Part shown: piece by piece, positions 1 to 5,724 of the stretch
How positions within the stretch are numbered: position 1 is the first letter of the stretch
Layout of the letters: each line of letters opens with the position of its first letter
Assembly: GCA_021733705.1 (NCBI GenBank)
Contig: JAIPKF010000096.1
Span: 1 to 5,974, forward strand
Length of the DNA: 5,974 nucleotides
Origin: Chthoniobacterales bacterium
GTDB lineage: Bacteria; Verrucomicrobiota; Verrucomicrobiia; Chthoniobacterales; UBA6821
Direction: 5' to 3'
Made by a program: the position numbers and the translations under genes
The notes under the pieces: model-generated
What the model was told of the DNA's origin: nothing
Databases searched by the model: none
The model's input: the letters and a program-made list of their open reading frames with translations, nothing else

Positions 1-1050
1 CTCATTGGTCATCCGTCCTGAAGCGATCATGGCAATTGATCCTGCTGGTTCCTCTTGAAGAGCTTTCGCAATTGCCTTCAATGCTTCTGACCAAGAGGCT
101 TTCTTGAGTCTCTCATCATGACGCACCACTATTTCTTTGAGACGATCCTCTCGATGCAAGTAGGTGTAATTGAGACGATGTGAGTCAGGCATCCAGTAGG
201 AATTAACAGCCTCATTTTGACGTGGTGTAATCCTATGAATGATATTTTCGCGGCTGCTAATGATGATATTACATCCTGTACCACAGCTTACATCAATCGT
301 CTTGGTCTCTTTTAAAAACCAGACACGCATTTTGAATCGAAAATCTTTCGAAGTGAGAGCTCCTACCGGACAGATGTCAACGGTGTTCATTGAATAGTTA
401 TTATCGAGGCGCTTTCCAGGATGAACGGTTAAGGTCGTATGACTGCCTCGTTCCACAAATCCTAAGACATCATCATGAGCCACCTCTTGCATGAAGCGAA
501 TACAGCGTGAGCAAAGGATGCATCGTTCATCATCAAGCACGATATGCTTTCCAATATCTACGTGTTTAGGCTTTTTAACCTTCTCTTCTTGGAAACGAGA
601 GTCAGCTTGGCCATATTCCACCGAAAATTCTTGAAGGCGACATTCTCCAGCCTTATCACAAATCGTGCAATCGAGCGGATGATTGATCAGCAAAAATTCC
701 ATGACTCCTTTGCGGCATTCCTCTACAAGCGGAGAACTGGTTCGCACGGCCATTCCCTCTGAAATTTCAAGAGCACACGAAATCGCAGGGCGTGGACTCC
801 AGTTGATTAAGGGATATCCATCTTCTCCGAGTTCAGGCTTACGATCTGGGGTCATCTTAGGAGATCCCGTTTCCACTAAACACATGCGGCAGTTACCAGG
901 AACACTTAATTTTGGATGATAACAGTAATGCGGAATATAATGACCTGATTGTATACAAGCTTCAATGAGGCGTGTTCCTTTTGGAAACTGTTTCCAGTTC
1001 CCATCAATTTGAACATTGACCATTATATTTTCAGAAGCGGAAGAACTCAT
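1..1050 (-). CDS. nuoG: NADH-quinone oxidoreductase subunit G (NuoG), N-terminal part, cut by window edge
   Basis: This is the electron-input subunit of respiratory complex I, which passes electrons from NADH through Fe-S clusters in the peripheral arm. The 350 visible residues are read without interruption from ATG at 1050 to the left edge. Ligands are seen in the family order: 2Fe-2S cluster N1b (Cys43, Cys54, Cys57, Cys92), His/Cys cluster N5 (His124, Cys128, Cys131, Cys137) and 4Fe-4S cluster N4 (Cys177, Cys180, Cys183, Cys227). The molybdopterin-oxidoreductase-like domain begins near residue 255. The extra N7 site looks degraded: only Cys256 and Cys260 remain of the usual four. Met10 (1023) is an alternative start. 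No clear Shine-Dalgarno sequence is visible. The gene is the first on its transcript, diverging from the tRNA; any further nuo genes would lie to the left. Family assignment is very secure. Confidence 0.94.
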   Translation of the reverse strand, partial: MSSSASENIMVNVQIDGNWKQFPKGTRLIEACIQSGHYIPHYCYHPKLSVPGNCRMCLVETGSPKMTPDRKPELGEDGYPLINWSPRPAISCALEISEGMAVRTSSPLVEECRKGVMEFLLINHPLDCTICDKAGECRLQEFSVEYGQADSRFQEEKVKKPKHVDIGKHIVLDDERCILCSRCIRFMQEVAHDDVLGFVERGSHTTLTVHPGKRLDNNYSMNTVDICPVGALTSKDFRFKMRVWFLKETKTIDVSCGTGCNIIISSRENIIHRITPRQNEAVNSYWMPDSHRLNYTYLHREDRLKEIVVRHDERLKKASWSEALKAIAKALQEEPAGSIAMIASGRMTNE

Positions 1051-1101
1051 ACGTGAAGTCAAAGCCACAATGCAGCCGTTGAAGTTAAGGTTTAGTAGAG
1101 T

Positions 1102-1130
1102 ACTATACAAAAATACCGCGCCACTTGAAA
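1102..1130 (-). promoter_or_regulatory. Candidate sigma-70-like promoter for nuoG
   Basis: On the minus strand TATAGT (1107-1102) matches the -10 consensus at five of six positions. It lies 17 bases from TTTCAA (1130-1125), which matches the -35 consensus at only three positions. Transcription would start roughly 45 bases before the nuoG ATG. Spacing and position fit, but the weak -35 box makes this tentative. The rest of 1051-1209 is an AT-rich divergent gap in which I could not define a promoter for the tRNA. Confidence 0.25.
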
Positions 1131-1209
1131 CCTTTAATTTATAAATATTTTTTATGATATCCTTGCCTTCAGCCTTGCTTCCGTTTAGGGGTTATCACTT
1201 GTTTTTTAT

Positions 1210-1299
1210 GGATGGGTGGCAGAGTGGTCGAATGCGCTCGCTTGGAAAGCGTGTGTGCCTTAATCGGCACCGAGGGTTCGAATCCCTCCCCATCCACCA
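1210..1299 (+). tRNA. tRNA-Ser, anticodon GGA
   Basis: The 90-base sequence folds as a class II tRNA. The acceptor stem is GGATGGG/CCCATCC, the D stem GCA/TGC, the anticodon loop TTGGAAA with anticodon GGA, the long variable arm GTGCC/GGCAC, and the T arm GAGGG-TTCGAAT-CCCTC. The 3' CCA is encoded at 1297-1299. The GGA anticodon plus the long variable arm identify serine and would read UCC and UCU. Two oddities are visible: the discriminator base (1296) is A, whereas bacterial tRNA-Ser usually has G73, and the anticodon stem has a T-T mismatch (28-42). The pssA stop codon faces the 3' end six bases away. Confidence 0.95.
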
Positions 1300-1305
1300 G
1301 GCACG

Positions 1306-2139
1306 TTATTGCTTCGTTGAGAATTGTTCTCTCTTTTCCTCTATTTCTTCTTCCTCAATTTCATCCCGTAGCGGTTTTGATAAAAATGGTCGAATAAACC
1401 CATAGAGTAAGTAAGCGATGAAGAGAACTGCAGGCATCCATTCATAGTTCAACGCAGCAAAGATAAGAATGAGGATAATGATTAAGAAGCGGGGAATAGA
1501 GCGCTGAGAACCCCAGTTGAGTCCTTTAAAACTGGGGTACTTCACCCGACTAAACATCATGAAAGAGAGAAAGAGAAGCACCGGAGGAAGCACAAATTTC
1601 CAACGTCCAATGGTCCTCTCACCCTGATCAAACCAAAGCATCAGGAGCGTTAAAGAGGCGATGAGCCCCGCTGCCGCTGGAATAGGAAATCCATAAAACT
1701 CTGAGGAACATGCCTCTTCCTCCCCTTTTCTTTTAGATGCTTCAGCAACACAATTGAAACGAGCAAGCCGCAATGCACCACAGAGCAAATAGACAAAAGC
1801 AATAATCCATCCGGTACGATGGAAGTCTTGTAAAACAATTTGATAGACTAACAATGCTGGCGCTAATCCAAATGAAACCATATCGGCAAGCGAATCAAAC
1901 TCTCTTCCAAAGGGACTTTCATGCCCTCCAAGGCGAGCTAATCGCCCATCCAAAAGATCAAAAAAACAGGCTCCAAGAATAAAAGCAATTGCCACGTGAT
2001 AACGCATGACCACTGATTCTCCGGCAGCATTAAGGAGTGAAGCTTCTATTATTTTAAGAACGGCTGCAAAACCACAAAAAAGATTTCCAGCAGTCATCAT
2101 ATTTGGCAGGAGATAAATTTTTGGTTCGTGTGAGCTCAT
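1306..2139 (-). CDS. pssA: CDP-diacylglycerol--serine O-phosphatidyltransferase (phosphatidylserine synthase)
   Basis: This inner-membrane enzyme condenses CDP-diacylglycerol with L-serine to phosphatidylserine and CMP. The CDP-alcohol phosphotransferase signature DG-x2-AR-x8-G-x3-D-x3-D is complete, running from DLLDGRLAR to the Asp of SLAD, about residues 62-87 from the chosen start. Several hydrophobic membrane segments flank it. The N-terminal stretch with PNMMTAGNLFCGF is typical of the PssA type. The last 25 or so residues are a charged, Glu-rich cytoplasmic tail. I chose ATG at 2139 (277 residues, starting MSSHEPKIYLLPN); an in-frame GTG at 2163 would add eight hydrophobic residues. 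Neither has a clear Shine-Dalgarno sequence. psd lies 91 bases upstream on the same strand and supplies the next pathway step, so co-transcription is likely. Confidence 0.94.
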   Translation of the reverse strand: MSSHEPKIYLLPNMMTAGNLFCGFAAVLKIIEASLLNAAGESVVMRYHVAIAFILGACFFDLLDGRLARLGGHESPFGREFDSLADMVSFGLAPALLVYQIVLQDFHRTGWIIAFVYLLCGALRLARFNCVAEASKRKGEEEACSSEFYGFPIPAAAGLIASLTLLMLWFDQGERTIGRWKFVLPPVLLFLSFMMFSRVKYPSFKGLNWGSQRSIPRFLIIILILIFAALNYEWMPAVLFIAYLLYGFIRPFLSKPLRDEIEEEEIEEKREQFSTKQ

Positions 2140-2230
2140 AAAAAAAAGAAAATTGAACGGCACTAAAAGTCAGGAAGGGGATCGCAGAGGAGAAGAGTTC
2201 ATTTTCTCCTTCTTCCATTTTCTTTCATCC

Positions 2231-2884
2231 TTATTTTTTTGATGTTGCCATCACCGTCGAACCCCCATGAACCTGAGACCCAACATTGACGAGCACTTCA
2301 ACATCAATTGGTAAGTAGAGTTCCGTTCGAGAACCAAAACGAATCATTCCAAAGCGCTCCCCTTTCTTGAGATGATCCCCCACATGTGCCCAGGGAACAA
2401 TACGGCGCGCGATGGCCCCAGTGATCTGTTTTACTCCTACAGTGAAAGATTCCCCCTGAATAATCCAAAGACGACTTTCATTGAGCAATGATGATTCTGG
2501 CTTGCGTGCGTCTAGGTAAAGACCGCCACGTGGTTCACTATGGATAATTTCTCCAGCAATGGGAGATCGGTTCACATGCACATCAAAGACCGAAAGAAAA
2601 ATCGAAATACGTTTCATTCTTGCCGTTAAATAAAGATCACCCTCCACTCCATCAACCTCTTCAATCGAGGTTACTCTCCCATCTGCAGGAGAGACAATGA
2701 GTTTAGGATCCTCTGGCACGACTCTCTCTGGATCACGAAAAAAATAGCAGGAAAAAATAATAAGCAACCCTATGGGTAGTGCTAATAAAGGAAGAAGGAT
2801 CAGTGCTAATAACCAAAAAAATCCCAAACCTATAAATATCCAACGACCTTCATAAATTGCTTTGGGGTGTTTTTGAGAATTCAT
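2231..2884 (-). CDS. psd: Phosphatidylserine decarboxylase proenzyme, short (PSD-A) form
   Basis: This pyruvoyl enzyme decarboxylates phosphatidylserine to phosphatidylethanolamine at the membrane. The protein has 217 residues, typical of the short form. An N-terminal hydrophobic region (about residues 15-48) would form one or two membrane spans. It is followed by FFRDPERVVP, the SPADGRV motif (65-71) and DVHVNR (101-106), all characteristic. The self-cleavage site is the RFGSR motif: Gly184-Ser185 would be split, giving a long beta chain and a roughly 33-residue alpha chain whose N-terminal Ser becomes the pyruvoyl group. The start ATG at 2884 has only a weak purine-rich stretch before it. 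Next to pssA, it completes phosphatidylethanolamine synthesis. It diverges from the Fe-S assembly genes across a 220-bp gap. Confidence 0.94.
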   Translation of the reverse strand: MNSQKHPKAIYEGRWIFIGLGFFWLLALILLPLLALPIGLLIIFSCYFFRDPERVVPEDPKLIVSPADGRVTSIEEVDGVEGDLYLTARMKRISIFLSVFDVHVNRSPIAGEIIHSEPRGGLYLDARKPESSLLNESRLWIIQGESFTVGVKQITGAIARRIVPWAHVGDHLKKGERFGMIRFGSRTELYLPIDVEVLVNVGSQVHGGSTVMATSKK

Positions 2885-2954
2885 CAGTCTTTCTTCTCAA
2901 ATTTTCTGGGTGAAATCTGAGATGAGTTTAAGTTTTAAAGTAATAGGGAAAAAT

Positions 2955-3079
2955 CTTGAAAGAGAGTTCAAGCTAAAAACGTGAGGCGATCTAGATCCCC
3001 TCTTCAACTCTTTCTAATACAGTCAAAATTTTCATTGTTGAGAGATAACGTACTTTTCTTTGCATTGCAACGTTATCAT
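2955..3079. promoter_or_regulatory. Divergent control region with two inverted repeats
   Basis: The gap between psd (minus) and the rhodanese gene (plus) should hold both promoters. Two short inverted repeats are visible: CTTGAA-N6-TTCAAG at 2955-2972, and GATAACGT (3044-3051) with ACGTTATC (3070-3077), a perfect 8-bp pair with an 18-base spacer. The second overlaps TATCAT (3074-3079), a five-of-six match to a -10 box about 26 bases before the ATG at 3105. No convincing -35 box was found. Operator function is inference only. Confidence 0.25.
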
Positions 3080-3104
3080 GGTAATTTTAAGATCACTATT
3101 TCAC

Positions 3105-3701
3105 ATGTCTTCCTCTTTAACCGATTCCAAAAACCCCACCACGTCGACCTCTATGGGAGATCTTCTTAAGATTTATCCAGGAGCTCGCCGTACGTTATTT
3201 CAACGCTACCACCTCGGCGGATGCAGCAGCTGTAGCTTTAGCCTTGAGGAAACGCTTGAGGAGCTTTGTGAACGCAATGGAAAACTCGATCCAAGCAGCA
3301 TTTTAAAAGAGTTAGAAGAGACCCACTTGGCCGATGAGCAGCTACTAGTTACTCCAGAAAGTTTGCGTGATCACCTTTACGATTCTAAAAACGATCATCT
3401 CCGTTTGCTTGATATTAGAACTCGTGAGGAATTTGAAGCAGTTCATATCCCAACGAGTGAACTTCTCACTCAAGAGTTAATGGAAGAGACCATGAATCAC
3501 TGGCCCAAAGAAAACCTCCTCGTCCTTATTGATCACCGTGGAGAACGAAGTCTTGATGCAGCGGCTTACTTTTCCGGCCATGGATTTGTTAACGTGAAAT
3601 CATTGCGAGGGGGTATTGATGCTTATGCAGAAAATGTGGACCGATCGCTTCCTCAATATACGGTTGAGAGCTGTTCTACAGAAACGGAAGCTCAAGATTG
3701 A
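3105..3701 (+). CDS. DUF1858-type redox disulfide domain fused to a rhodanese-like domain, Fe-S cluster context
   Basis: Of 198 residues, about 16-58 resemble the DUF1858 (hybrid-cluster-associated redox disulfide) fold: MGDLLKIYPGARRTLFQRY followed by GGCSSC with Cys40 and Cys43. Residues 80-186 are rhodanese-like: LLDIRTREEFEAVHIP, then the active loop DHRGERS (143-149), then SLRGGIDAYAENVD and PQY. Rhodaneses normally have Cys at the first position of that loop (for example CHHGVRS); here it is Asp143, so classical persulfide chemistry there is unlikely. The Cys pair, or Cys190 near the C-terminus, might carry sulfur or redox chemistry instead; that is inference. The start was set at 3105 because the alternative ATG at 3060 adds an unconserved hydrophobic stretch and overlaps the inverted repeat. 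Met17 (3153) is also possible. The IscU-type scaffold gene follows after 80 bases, suggesting a role in sulfur or redox handling for Fe-S assembly. Confidence 0.82.
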   Translation: MSSSLTDSKNPTTSTSMGDLLKIYPGARRTLFQRYHLGGCSSCSFSLEETLEELCERNGKLDPSSILKELEETHLADEQLLVTPESLRDHLYDSKNDHLRLLDIRTREEFEAVHIPTSELLTQELMEETMNHWPKENLLVLIDHRGERSLDAAAYFSGHGFVNVKSLRGGIDAYAENVDRSLPQYTVESCSTETEAQD

Positions 3702-3753
3702 AAAGCCATCAGGAACTTTTATTGAGGAACATTGAGTGATTCTCTCAAGATTA

Positions 3754-3771
3754 TTAACACGCATATTTCAC
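3754..3771 (+). repeat. Solo copy of the palindromic element's terminal repeat
   Basis: TTAACACGCATATTTCAC matches the left terminal repeat of element E2 (TTAACCCGCATATTTCAT, 5142-5159) at 16 of 18 positions, in the same orientation. It sits in the 80-bp gap between the rhodanese gene and the scaffold gene, ending ten bases before the scaffold start codon. No element body follows it. It may be a remnant of an excised or deleted copy, or a regulatory motif that the element resembles. Confidence 0.55.
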
Positions 3772-3781
3772 TTAGAACACT

Positions 3782-4261
3782 ATGGAAACAACAGAAGCCA
3801 TTGAGCAAGCAGCCCTCTCTTCCAAAAACCGTGGAGAGATGGCCCATGCTGATGCCATCGGAACGGTCGGCAGTGAAAACTGCGGAGATATGCTCCGTCT
3901 TTGGATTAAATTTAAGGATGAGAAAGATGGACGTCGTGTCATTGATAAAGCGAGCTTTCAGAGTTTCGGATGTCAAACCGCCATTGCGGTGGCAAGTCTG
4001 GCGACAGAAATGATCCGAGGAAAAACAGCTTCAGAAGCACTAGCTCTCTCTAGCCAAGAACTAGCGGCCCCGCTGGGAGCCTTGCCTCCGATGAAAATTC
4101 ATTGTGCACAGTTAGTCGAAGAGGCCTTGCAAGCAGCGCTGGCTCCAGAAAAAAAAGCCCCTTCCTCTAAAATATCCCAATCACCAGCTTCGACACTTGT
4201 GGATCAACTTCAACCCGCACAAGGAAAAATCAAAATTCGTATCAACCCAAGAACTTCATAG
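3782..4261 (+). CDS. IscU/NifU N-terminal-type Fe-S cluster assembly scaffold protein
   Basis: This is a cytoplasmic scaffold on which Fe-S clusters are built before transfer. The three ligand cysteines of the IscU/NifU family are present: Cys34 in SENCGD (with the conserved Asp36), Cys64 in FGCQTAIA and Cys108 in KIHCAQLVEEAL. The ADAIGTVG stretch before the first cysteine and LPPMKIHC near the third are also characteristic. The core ends near residue 120. The remaining 40 residues are an Ala/Pro/Ser-rich tail without the C-terminal NifU (Nfu) domain. An in-frame stop lies three codons before ATG 3782, so the start is well fixed, although no Shine-Dalgarno sequence is seen. The last codons and the TAG stop appear to overlap the left end of repeat E1. 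The gene sits between the rhodanese gene and sufT, likely as one operon. Confidence 0.92.
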   Translation: METTEAIEQAALSSKNRGEMAHADAIGTVGSENCGDMLRLWIKFKDEKDGRRVIDKASFQSFGCQTAIAVASLATEMIRGKTASEALALSSQELAAPLGALPPMKIHCAQLVEEALQAALAPEKKAPSSKISQSPASTLVDQLQPAQGKIKIRINPRTS

Positions 4262-4420
4262 TGAAGTGTCATGAAGCGCTCTGCAAAGCTTCTTGAACAA
4301 GGAAACCAAAGGAGTCTGATGCCGAACTGTATGTGTCCCTACCGCCCCAATCACAATTCGAGACCAACACAGTAATATTGAGCTTTCCAGAAGCCATAAT
4401 AGATTTTTAGGTTTCAACTC
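4243..4420 (+). repeat. Palindromic repeat element E1 (older, decayed copy)
   Basis: Positions 4254-4410 align almost without gaps to the reverse complement of E3: GTCATGA, TGCAAAGCTT, ACAAGG, TGATGCCG, CTGTATGT, TCACAATTCGAGACCAAC, CAGTAAT and AATAGATTT are shared or nearly so. The left end runs into the scaffold gene: AACCC (4244-4248) and TTCATA (4255-4260) have the spacing seen in the E2 terminal repeat. The right terminal repeat is not recognisable, so the right boundary is approximate. The tip hairpin (4311-4359) keeps most of its outer stem but has lost pairs in the inner stem. E1 fills most of the gap between the scaffold gene and sufT; no gene is seen in 4262-4485. Confidence 0.8.
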
Positions 4421-4485
4421 GCATTCGATGATTGAAAAAAGTATCCTCGCTTCGTGTTGCTCAAATTATCCCAAATTTTCCATTT

Positions 4486-5031
4486 ATGAACTCTCAACAA
4501 GATATTGTCCTTAAACGTGATTGTGACGCCATCCAAATTCCAAGTGGCACCACACTCACTCTTCCAGCTGGCACCCAAGTTATTGTCACACAATCCCTCG
4601 GGGGAACCTATACGGTAGCGACTCCAGGAGGCCTTGCTCGCATTGATGAAAAAGATGCTGATGCCCTTGGGTTAGAAAAAATGGAATCTGTGGCTCCTAT
4701 CAAAACGGTTCCCGAAGGAACATTAGAGGAGGCGGTCTGGCAACAACTCAAAACGGTTTTTGATCCTGAAATTCCAGTCAATGTGGTCGATCTTGGGCTG
4801 ATTTACGATTGCATTATAACGCCAGCGGAAGAGAGCAAGAACAAGGCTCATGTAAAAATGACTTTAACCGCTCCTGGTTGCGGCATGGGACCTACAATTG
4901 CGGCTGATGCTCGTGCAAAGATCCTCACGATTGAAGGAATCGACGAAGCAGAGGTTGAGTTAGTCTGGGATCCAGCATGGAATCAAAATATGATTAGTGA
5001 GGCTGGGCGGATGAAGTTGGGCATGGTATAG
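4486..5031 (+). CDS. sufT: SufT, long-form DUF59/MIP18-family Fe-S assembly factor
   Basis: SufT proteins help maturation of Fe-S proteins alongside the SUF system. The 181-residue product matches the long SufT type end to end. The N-terminal segment IPSGTTLTLPAGTQVIVTQSLGG (about residues 18-40) is followed by LARIDEKDADALGL. The DUF59 domain contains DPEIPVNVVDLGLIYD (93-108), TLTAPGCGMGP (126-136) with the conserved Cys132, and a C-terminal WDPAWNQNMISEAGRMKLGM. The family normally starts just before the RD-ILIPSG region, so ATG 4486 is preferred; an in-frame TTG at 4432 would add 18 unconserved residues next to repeat E1. It is the third gene of the Fe-S accessory group, 224 bases after the scaffold gene, with most of that gap taken by E1. 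Confidence 0.94.
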   Translation: MNSQQDIVLKRDCDAIQIPSGTTLTLPAGTQVIVTQSLGGTYTVATPGGLARIDEKDADALGLEKMESVAPIKTVPEGTLEEAVWQQLKTVFDPEIPVNVVDLGLIYDCIITPAEESKNKAHVKMTLTAPGCGMGPTIAADARAKILTIEGIDEAEVELVWDPAWNQNMISEAGRMKLGMV

Positions 5032-5141
5032 AAACTCTTTCCAGAAAATGTTCATCCCCCTTGATTGGAACTTTTTTAGAATCACCGCCACTTTTAGAGC
5101 ATATAGAGCCAAAGTGGATAGAAATTACAAGTAATAGACTT

Positions 5142-5325
5142 TTAACCCGCATATTTCATACTGATCGTGACGAGGAGGCTGCGAAGGCTGATGGGGTAAG
5201 GCAGACGAGCATTTTGATGCCGGGCTGTATGTGTACATACTGTCCAAATCAAAATGTGAGTCTAATGCAGCATCCATCTGGCTTCCCGGCCTCCGTAGTA
5301 GATTAGCATGAAATATGCGGGTTAA
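5142..5325 (+). repeat. Palindromic repeat element E2 (best-preserved copy, perfect terminal inverted repeats)
   Basis: The ends carry a perfect 18-bp inverted repeat, TTAACCCGCATATTTCAT at 5142-5159 and its complement at 5308-5325. TTAA could be part of the terminal repeat or a duplicated target. Inside, 5174-5194 pairs with 5274-5294 at 18 of 21 positions without a bulge. The centre forms the tip hairpin 5210-5256, so the whole element can fold into one long stem. It shares the TGATGCCG-n2-CTGTATGT core with E1 and E3. It lies 110 bases after sufT and fills much of the 460-bp gene-free stretch 5032-5492. Small reading frames crossing it on both strands look like by-products of the palindrome. 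Confidence 0.9.
5210..5256 (+). other. Tip hairpin of E2
   Basis: The outer stem is CATTTTGA/TCAAAATG (5210-5217 with 5249-5256, perfect). An internal loop TGCC/AAA follows, then GGGC/GTCC with one G-T wobble, a T-T mismatch, GTATG/CATAC, and a four-base loop. In E3 the same stem is kept with different bases: a T-A pair here is G-C there. E1 keeps the outer stem mostly paired. This points to selection on structure, in RNA or single-stranded DNA. Confidence 0.8.
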
Positions 5326-5492
5326 GATAAATGCCACCTCCTGATCCTATCACGTTAACAGATAGCACTTGGTCTTCGGGCTACCCTTTTCAAAAAACTC
5401 CTGAGTTCTTGCCCGTAATTTCTAAGTAATTTGACTATAGATCCATTTTTTTCTTGCCCTAATTGGGAGCTTAGGAATATCCTCCACCCCTT

Positions 5493-5648
5493 ATGAGTCA
5501 ACATCCTAGTCTTAAAGGCTCCAGTTCTATTGTCGCCAAACGAAGCGTACTCAAACGTTTTGAACGCGTCGACCTATTGAAAAAACGCTCTCAGTGGAAA
5601 GAGGGACAGCGTGTTATTGGTCTACCGAAAACAAAACCTGACGCTTAA
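5493..5648 (+). CDS. Small basic protein of the Verrucomicrobia/Chlamydiae (PVC) signature family
   Basis: This 51-residue protein begins MSQHPSLKGS, has the conserved block VLKRFERVDLLKKRSQW (19-35) and ends KEGQRVIGLPKTKPDA. I recognise this as the small basic protein family found across Verrucomicrobia, Chlamydiae and relatives. About a quarter of the residues are Lys or Arg, which fits nucleic-acid or ribosome binding; the precise role is not established to my knowledge. Length equals that of the family (about 50). The ATG at 5493 is the only sensible start; no strong Shine-Dalgarno sequence lies just before it. The gene stands alone on the plus strand, flanked on the left by repeat E2 and on the right by repeat E3. 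The 167 bases between E2 and the gene should hold its promoter, but I could not define one with confidence. Confidence 0.9.
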   Translation: MSQHPSLKGSSSIVAKRSVLKRFERVDLLKKRSQWKEGQRVIGLPKTKPDA

Positions 5649-5724
5649 ACTTTCTAGTGAGCATTCTGCAGGGAGTTAAAAAACTCTCTCCCATCGGCCG
5701 TATAGCATATTTCTTCTCGAGGTG

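Noticed and set aside
544..919. Plus-strand open frames of 72 and 78 codons inside nuoG
   Set aside because: They lie opposite a well-conserved NuoG coding region with all cluster ligands and show no family features of their own.
2255..2266. GGST near the Psd C-terminus as an LGST-like cleavage site
   Set aside because: The short PSD-A form is processed at the Gly-Ser of RFGSR (residues 184-185). Cleavage at GGST would leave only an 8-9 residue alpha chain, so the resemblance to the long-form LGST motif is taken as chance.
3089..3110. ACTATTTCACA near the rhodanese start as another terminal-repeat remnant
   Set aside because: Only a short partial match to ATATTTCAC without the CCCGC part, so chance similarity is likely.
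3719..4013. Open frames on both strands overlapping the start of the scaffold gene
   Set aside because: They overlap the IscU/NifU-type gene in other frames and contain no recognisable motif.
4209..4220. TTCAACCCGCAC inside the scaffold gene as an element end
   Set aside because: It resembles TTAACCCGCATA, but the alignment to E2 and E3 bodies favours the end at 4243, and no homologous sequence follows this site.
4432..4485. Upstream TTG start for sufT adding 18 residues
   Set aside because: The extension is unconserved and abuts repeat E1, while ATG 4486 gives the usual family length and N-terminus.
5061..5337. Open reading frames on both strands across E2 (81 and 70 codons)
   Set aside because: They run through the palindromic repeat and its terminal repeats, have no family likeness, and homologous positions in E1 and E3 are not open in a shared frame. 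They are by-products of the repeat.
5431..5464. TTGACT as a -35 box for the small basic protein gene
   Set aside because: No acceptable -10 sequence lies 16-18 bases downstream; the nearest AT-rich match is over 20 bases away and poor.
5671..5692. GGGAG...CTCCC hairpin after the small basic protein gene as a terminator
   Set aside because: The stem is only five pairs, competes with an inner GAGTT/AACTC pairing, and no T tract follows.
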